Shown here one piece after another: positions 60,026-64,000 of a DNA stretch of 64,000 nt (position 1 is its first letter; every line of letters begins with the position of its first letter). Under the pieces are notes generated by a model that saw nothing but the letters and a program-made list of their open reading frames with translations, did not search any database and was not told the origin of the DNA. Position numbers and translations under genes: made by a program. This stretch comes from Coccinella septempunctata. Taxonomy: Eukaryota > Arthropoda > Insecta > Coleoptera > Coccinellidae. The stretch is taken from assembly GCF_907165205.1 (NCBI RefSeq), contig NC_058190.1, positions 13,338,001 through 13,402,000 on the forward strand. The letters run 5' to 3'.

Positions 60026-62727
60026 TATAATAATAATAATAATAATAATAAGCAATTATAGCCGGAAAAGAGACAATAATTCATTCGAAAAGTCGGAAGA
60101 ATCTTTCTACCGGTCACTCACATCGTCGGATGGAGAAAATGGAAAGTTACCACCAAAGGAAGCCATTGAACAATTCTGGACCGAACAATTATCAACGAAA
60201 CCTCACTTCAATGGAGATACCGGATGGATTGAAGATGAAAAATCTGAAGCTATAAAATATGAGCCGATGCAGCATGACATGATCACAATTGAAGAAGTGA
60301 AATCAGCTATCAGAGGACTGCACAACTGGAAAGCACCTGGGCCTGATGGATTACAGAACTTCTGGATCAAGAAACTTTGGATCATGCATGACAAATTGAC
60401 CTCCGCAATAAATGATGTCATTGAAAATCCTGAAAGAATGCCAGTATTTCTTACACATGGCACAACATACTTGTTACCTAAAGACCAAAGGAATACAGAA
60501 GACCCATCCAAGTACCGACCAATTACATGTCTTCCAACGATGTACAAATTAATCACATCGTGCATTTCAAACCGAATTCACAACCATTGCGAAAGGAATA
60601 ACATCATCGCCATGCAACAGAAAGGATGCACCAAAGACAGCCGAGGGTGCAAAGAACAACTAATAATAGATTCAGTTATCTGCAATCAAGCGTTCTCCAA
60701 GCGAAGGAATCTTTACGCTGCGTACATAGACTACAAAAAAGCATGCGATTCTATACCTCACGAATGGCTCTTGACGATCTTGAAGATTTACAAGGTGGAT
60801 CCCAATATTGTTAAGTTCCTGAAAAACGCCATGTCAACCTGGCGTACTAGTCTTCAAATGAAAGCAGCAGATTGCTCCATTACAACAGGAGCTATTCCAA
60901 TAAGACGCGGAATTTTCCAAGGAGACTCGCTGAGCCCTCTGTGGTTCTGCATGGCCCTGAATCCCTTGTCTCATAGATTGAATTCTACCGACTACGGATT
61001 TTCCATCAAGAGCGGCAGTAGAACTATGATGAAACTGAATCATCTCCTTTACATGGACGACTTGAAACTCTTCGCATCTACCAAAAAACAAATGCAACTG
61101 ATGCTGAAAATGGTGGAAGGATTCTCGGAAGACATCAAAATGAAGTTTGGACTAGAAAAATGTCGACTGCTCAACATAACGAGAGGGAAAATAGAAGATG
61201 GTACGTTCAAACTCAAGGAAGGTGCAGAAATTGAAGCATTAAAGGAAGGAGACACATACAAGTATCTAGGCATAAAACAGGCAAGAAAAATCAATCAGAC
61301 CCAGATGAAGAAAGAATTAACGGAGGAGTTCACCCGAAGATTGAGAAGGATAATGAGAACTGGTCTTAACAGCAAGAATCTGATAAAAGCGATTAACACC
61401 TACGCTTGCTCGGCGCTGAGCTATTCATTTGGTATTATCTCTTGGACGACCACCGATTTAGCAGCTTTACAGAGAAAAATAAGGACGATGCTGACTAAAC
61501 ACAATAAACATCACCCCAAAAGCTCAATAGAACGGACAGAGCTGCCACGACATCTTGGGGGTAGAGGAATTGTTGATTTGTCCAACCGTATGTCCCAGGA
61601 AATTGAAGGACTTCGAAAATATTTCTTGAGCAAGGCAGCTTCGTCAGAACTCCATCGAGTAGTTTGTGTTGCTGATAGTTCTACACCATTAAAGCTACAA
61701 CAGGATCACTTGGAAACCGTCGAACACTCTGCAGAAAGTAAAATGCAGAAACTGATTGGCAAACCTTTGCATGGGAGGCACCAGAACGAGGTCAACCATG
61801 ATTACGTCGACATATCTGCGTCGAACTACTGGTTGACTTCCGGAAGGTTGTTTCCTGAGACAGAGGGCTTCATGCTCGCCATCCAGGATCAGGTGATTCC
61901 AACAAGAAATTACATGAAGTACATCGCCAAGGATGCCTCAGTGGCGGACGATAGCTGTCGTTATGGCTGTGCGACACATGAAACTATCCAGCACATCACC
62001 GGCGGATGTCAGAAGTTCGCGTGCACGGAGTACAAAAATAGACATGATGCTGTTGCCAAGATTCTTCACCAAGAATTGGCACTAAAACACCAACTTCTAA
62101 CTTCGAAAAAGGTTCCTTATTACAATTACCATCCGGATGCTGTGCTGGAAAACGAACATCACAAGCTCTACTGGGATCGCACGGTTCTCACAGACCGAAA
62201 AATAACCCACAATAGACCAGACCTCATATTGCTCAATAAGGATGAGGACAGAGCACTATTCATAGACGTGGCAATTCCAAATAATACCAATCTTCTAGAT
62301 AGGCACACTGAAAAAATTTCAAAATACAGAGATCTCGAGGAACAAACCAGAAGACAGTGGAAGCTGAAAGATATCAAGACCATCCCTATTGTCATTTCAT
62401 CTACAGGCCTGATACCGAAGAAACTACTAGAGAACTTGAGGAAACTTCAGTTGGACGAAAATATCTATAGAGTCATGCAGAAGGCGGTACTGCTCGGAAC
62501 GGCGAGAACTGTACGCAAGTACATGGGGAATGCAGAGGAACACCGTCTGCTCCGACAGGAAGTGCGGGTGGAGCAGGAATCCAACCTACAGCAGGGAGGC
62601 GAGGAGCGACCCGGACCCGACCACCACCACGAGCCCGAAAACCTGGAAAGGGCTCCAACAGAGCTTAATCCTTTTGATATCTGAGATATCTGGGATAAGT
62701 GAATTCTCCTCTGGAGAGGAGTGTGAC
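60026..62727 (+). mobile_element. R4/Dong-type non-LTR element in a (TAA)n tract
   Basis: A (TAA)n run at 60026-60051 precedes the element, and the other Dong copy (24025) is also preceded by (TAA)n, matching the known Dong preference for TAA repeats. The copy is 5'-truncated: the N-terminal zinc/Myb part is absent. The 3' part matches the other copy up to about 62727, where a minus-strand RT fragment starts abruptly. Confidence 0.88.
60051..62684 (+). CDS. Dong-type RT with restriction-like endonuclease
   Basis: About 877 open codons with no lesion; the frame stays open upstream through the TAA run, so no true start is visible. Counting from the first ATG of the frame (60012), RT blocks are KAPGPDGLQNFWIK near 107, KYRPITCLP near 167, AYIDYKKACDS near 237, FQGDSLSPLWF near 302 and catalytic YMDD at 347-350. 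Near 650 is the zinc motif CRYGCATHETIQHITGGC (C-x3-C-x7-H-x4-C). Near 735 is the restriction-like endonuclease block RPDLILL with FIDVAIPN and a following KISKYRDLE, the PD-D/E-K-like catalytic pattern of R2/R4 elements. The protein would nick target DNA and prime cDNA synthesis there. RT and endonuclease look intact. Confidence 0.92.
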   Translation, partial: SNYSRKRDNNSFEKSEESFYRSLTSSDGENGKLPPKEAIEQFWTEQLSTKPHFNGDTGWIEDEKSEAIKYEPMQHDMITIEEVKSAIRGLHNWKAPGPDGLQNFWIKKLWIMHDKLTSAINDVIENPERMPVFLTHGTTYLLPKDQRNTEDPSKYRPITCLPTMYKLITSCISNRIHNHCERNNIIAMQQKGCTKDSRGCKEQLIIDSVICNQAFSKRRNLYAAYIDYKKACDSIPHEWLLTILKIYKVDPNIVKFLKNAMSTWRTSLQMKAADCSITTGAIPIRRGIFQGDSLSPLWFCMALNPLSHRLNSTDYGFSIKSGSRTMMKLNHLLYMDDLKLFASTKKQMQLMLKMVEGFSEDIKMKFGLEKCRLLNITRGKIEDGTFKLKEGAEIEALKEGDTYKYLGIKQARKINQTQMKKELTEEFTRRLRRIMRTGLNSKNLIKAINTYACSALSYSFGIISWTTTDLAALQRKIRTMLTKHNKHHPKSSIERTELPRHLGGRGIVDLSNRMSQEIEGLRKYFLSKAASSELHRVVCVADSSTPLKLQQDHLETVEHSAESKMQKLIGKPLHGRHQNEVNHDYVDISASNYWLTSGRLFPETEGFMLAIQDQVIPTRNYMKYIAKDASVADDSCRYGCATHETIQHITGGCQKFACTEYKNRHDAVAKILHQELALKHQLLTSKKVPYYNYHPDAVLENEHHKLYWDRTVLTDRKITHNRPDLILLNKDEDRALFIDVAIPNNTNLLDRHTEKISKYRDLEEQTRRQWKLKDIKTIPIVISSTGLIPKKLLENLRKLQLDENIYRVMQKAVLLGTARTVRKYMGNAEEHRLLRQEVRVEQESNLQQGGEERPGPDHHHEPENLERAPTELNPFDI

Positions 62728-63740
62728 ATCTGGAAGCATTTCTGGAAATTCAATTTTAGCCCATTCCTCTTACACCAATCCCAGACAATCTGCAAACTGA
62801 ACTGGAGCATCCTCAGATCATCCACACCACATATTCTCAGGAACAACTTTAAATCATCAGCATACGCCAAAGCCATGCATCCGAGGGAATTTAACAGATC
62901 ATTTAAAAATATCACAAATAGTAGAGGGCCCAGATTCGATCCCTGAGGAACCCCAGCTTCCAGTTCATATTCAAAGGACCGAAAACCATTATAAAAAACA
63001 TAGTTGAATCTTCCCTTCAAGTAGGATCCAATCAACCTCACGTAAGCAGGACAAGAACCGAATGAAAACAGTTTTCTGAGAAGCACATCAAAATCCACCG
63101 AATCAAACGCCCTTGAAAAATCAGTATAAATCACATCTACTTGACCACCATCATCTACAGTCTCTGTAATATACTGTGATAAGGTGGCCAGATTTGTGAT
63201 AGTCGATCTACCTCGCACAAAACCATGCTGACCCTCAGCCAGGTGGGACTGTACACCCTCACGCATACTTCTATACAATACCTCCTCGTATACCTTGGCG
63301 AAATTGGAGAGGATCGATATCGGCCTATAGTTTTTGATCTCGCATTTGTCATTCTTTTTGAAGACCGGGACTACTCGAGCTCTTTTCCATAAGCTTGGGA
63401 ATGTCGATGTTTGTATACTCATCGAAATGAGGAGATGAACAGGACAAGCGAGAGCAGAGGCGCACCCCCTGACCAACAATGCAGGAATCTGATCATCGCC
63501 AGTAGTTAGTTTATTAGGAACTTTTTTCATAATAGATTCAATTTCTTCCTTCGAAATTTTAGGTAAGACAAAGGGAGAAGAATGATCAAAATCAAATGAG
63601 TTTTCACTCGTGGAGACATGTATCCCTCCTAGACTTGAAAAATGAAATGCAAATGAATCAACTATAGCTTTAGGATCCTTATACGTGCTGTCATCAATAT
63701 TATGATATTTTACTGATCTCTTGTAATCTCCATGCGAATA
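62728..63740 (-). pseudogene. Non-LTR RT fragment (jockey/RTE-like)
   Basis: The minus frame is open from about 63740: YKDPKAIVDSFAFHFSSLG, then GDDQIPALLV, NYRPISILSNF, HGFVRGRST, VIYTDFSRAFDSVDF, GVPQGSNLGP, catalytic YADDLKLF near 62860 and NGLKLNFQKC at the end. The endonuclease side is missing or decayed right of 63740, and the C-terminus is lost at the junction with the Dong element at 62728. 63741-64000 holds nothing recognised beyond a short palindrome near 63970-63990. Confidence 0.85.
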
Positions 63741-64000
63741 ACTGGATTTGGTATGCCTTCAATCAGTTTGTATAAACTTCAATTATGTTCGTCACATATT
63801 TTCCGAAGAGATTTGACAATGTGTAATAACAGAAACTTTTACGTAGAACGGGCAGATTTAAAACCCAAAAATGTTTTGACAAGCTTCATAACCCCACATT
63901 TTCCTCTATACAGAGTGAAATGTGTCAAATTTCCATGGCCAACAGAGTGCTAAAATAAAAGTGAATGGAGTATACACTAGTGTACTAGTACAGCCGTCTT

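Overview
The window is eukaryotic nuclear DNA from an arthropod, most likely an insect; I cannot name the order. The reasons are an intron-containing NRF-6-type gene of the kind expanded in insects, and AT-rich DNA saturated with transposable elements (TEs): Ty3/gypsy, jockey-, I- and CR1-like non-LTR elements, R4/Dong, Penelope-like, Tc1, hAT and many MITEs. No bacterial operons, CRISPR arrays, rRNA or tRNA genes were seen.

Host gene. Four exons of a 'nose resistant to fluoxetine' (NRF) gene lie on the minus strand at 34855-34915 (signal peptide), 29867-30018, 28676-28911 and 6889-6995. Splice sites and codon phases agree at all three junctions. The gene runs off the left edge. Its introns (about 4.8, 1.0 and 21.7 kb) hold most of the TEs in the left half, and the next intron appears to hold a 22-unit satellite with a 167-bp period (2833-6505).

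Left half. 1-2209 is a decayed gypsy copy and 2210-2828 a non-LTR RT fragment, followed by the satellite. 7308-11358 is a nest of inverted MITE copies with a TA-flanked element inside. 12995-18530 holds foldback MITEs, a mariner-type transposase fragment and a decayed endonuclease. A Tc1 element (18533-23718) sits inside that endonuclease and is itself split by a nearly complete non-LTR element. A Dong copy and a non-autonomous hAT element with an 8-bp target duplication follow.

Right half. 37130-42400 is a jockey-type element broken by a Penelope-like insertion. 43130-48640 is an I-type element broken by a truncated non-LTR copy. 48680-59290 is a second jockey-type element whose ORF1/ORF2 boundary was hit by a young Ty3/gypsy element (51757-58242; LTRs differ at 2 of 295 sites). 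60026-62727 is a Dong copy in a (TAA)n tract, abutting a minus-strand RT fragment.

Most interesting: downstream of integrase the gypsy element carries a TARG1/OARD1-like macrodomain with both catalytic residues, followed by a CCCH zinc finger. Its gag is interrupted by a 354-bp insertion made of an 84-bp perfect inverted repeat around a canonical hammerhead ribozyme. Related hammerhead-like motifs at three other loci share a self-complementary stem III.
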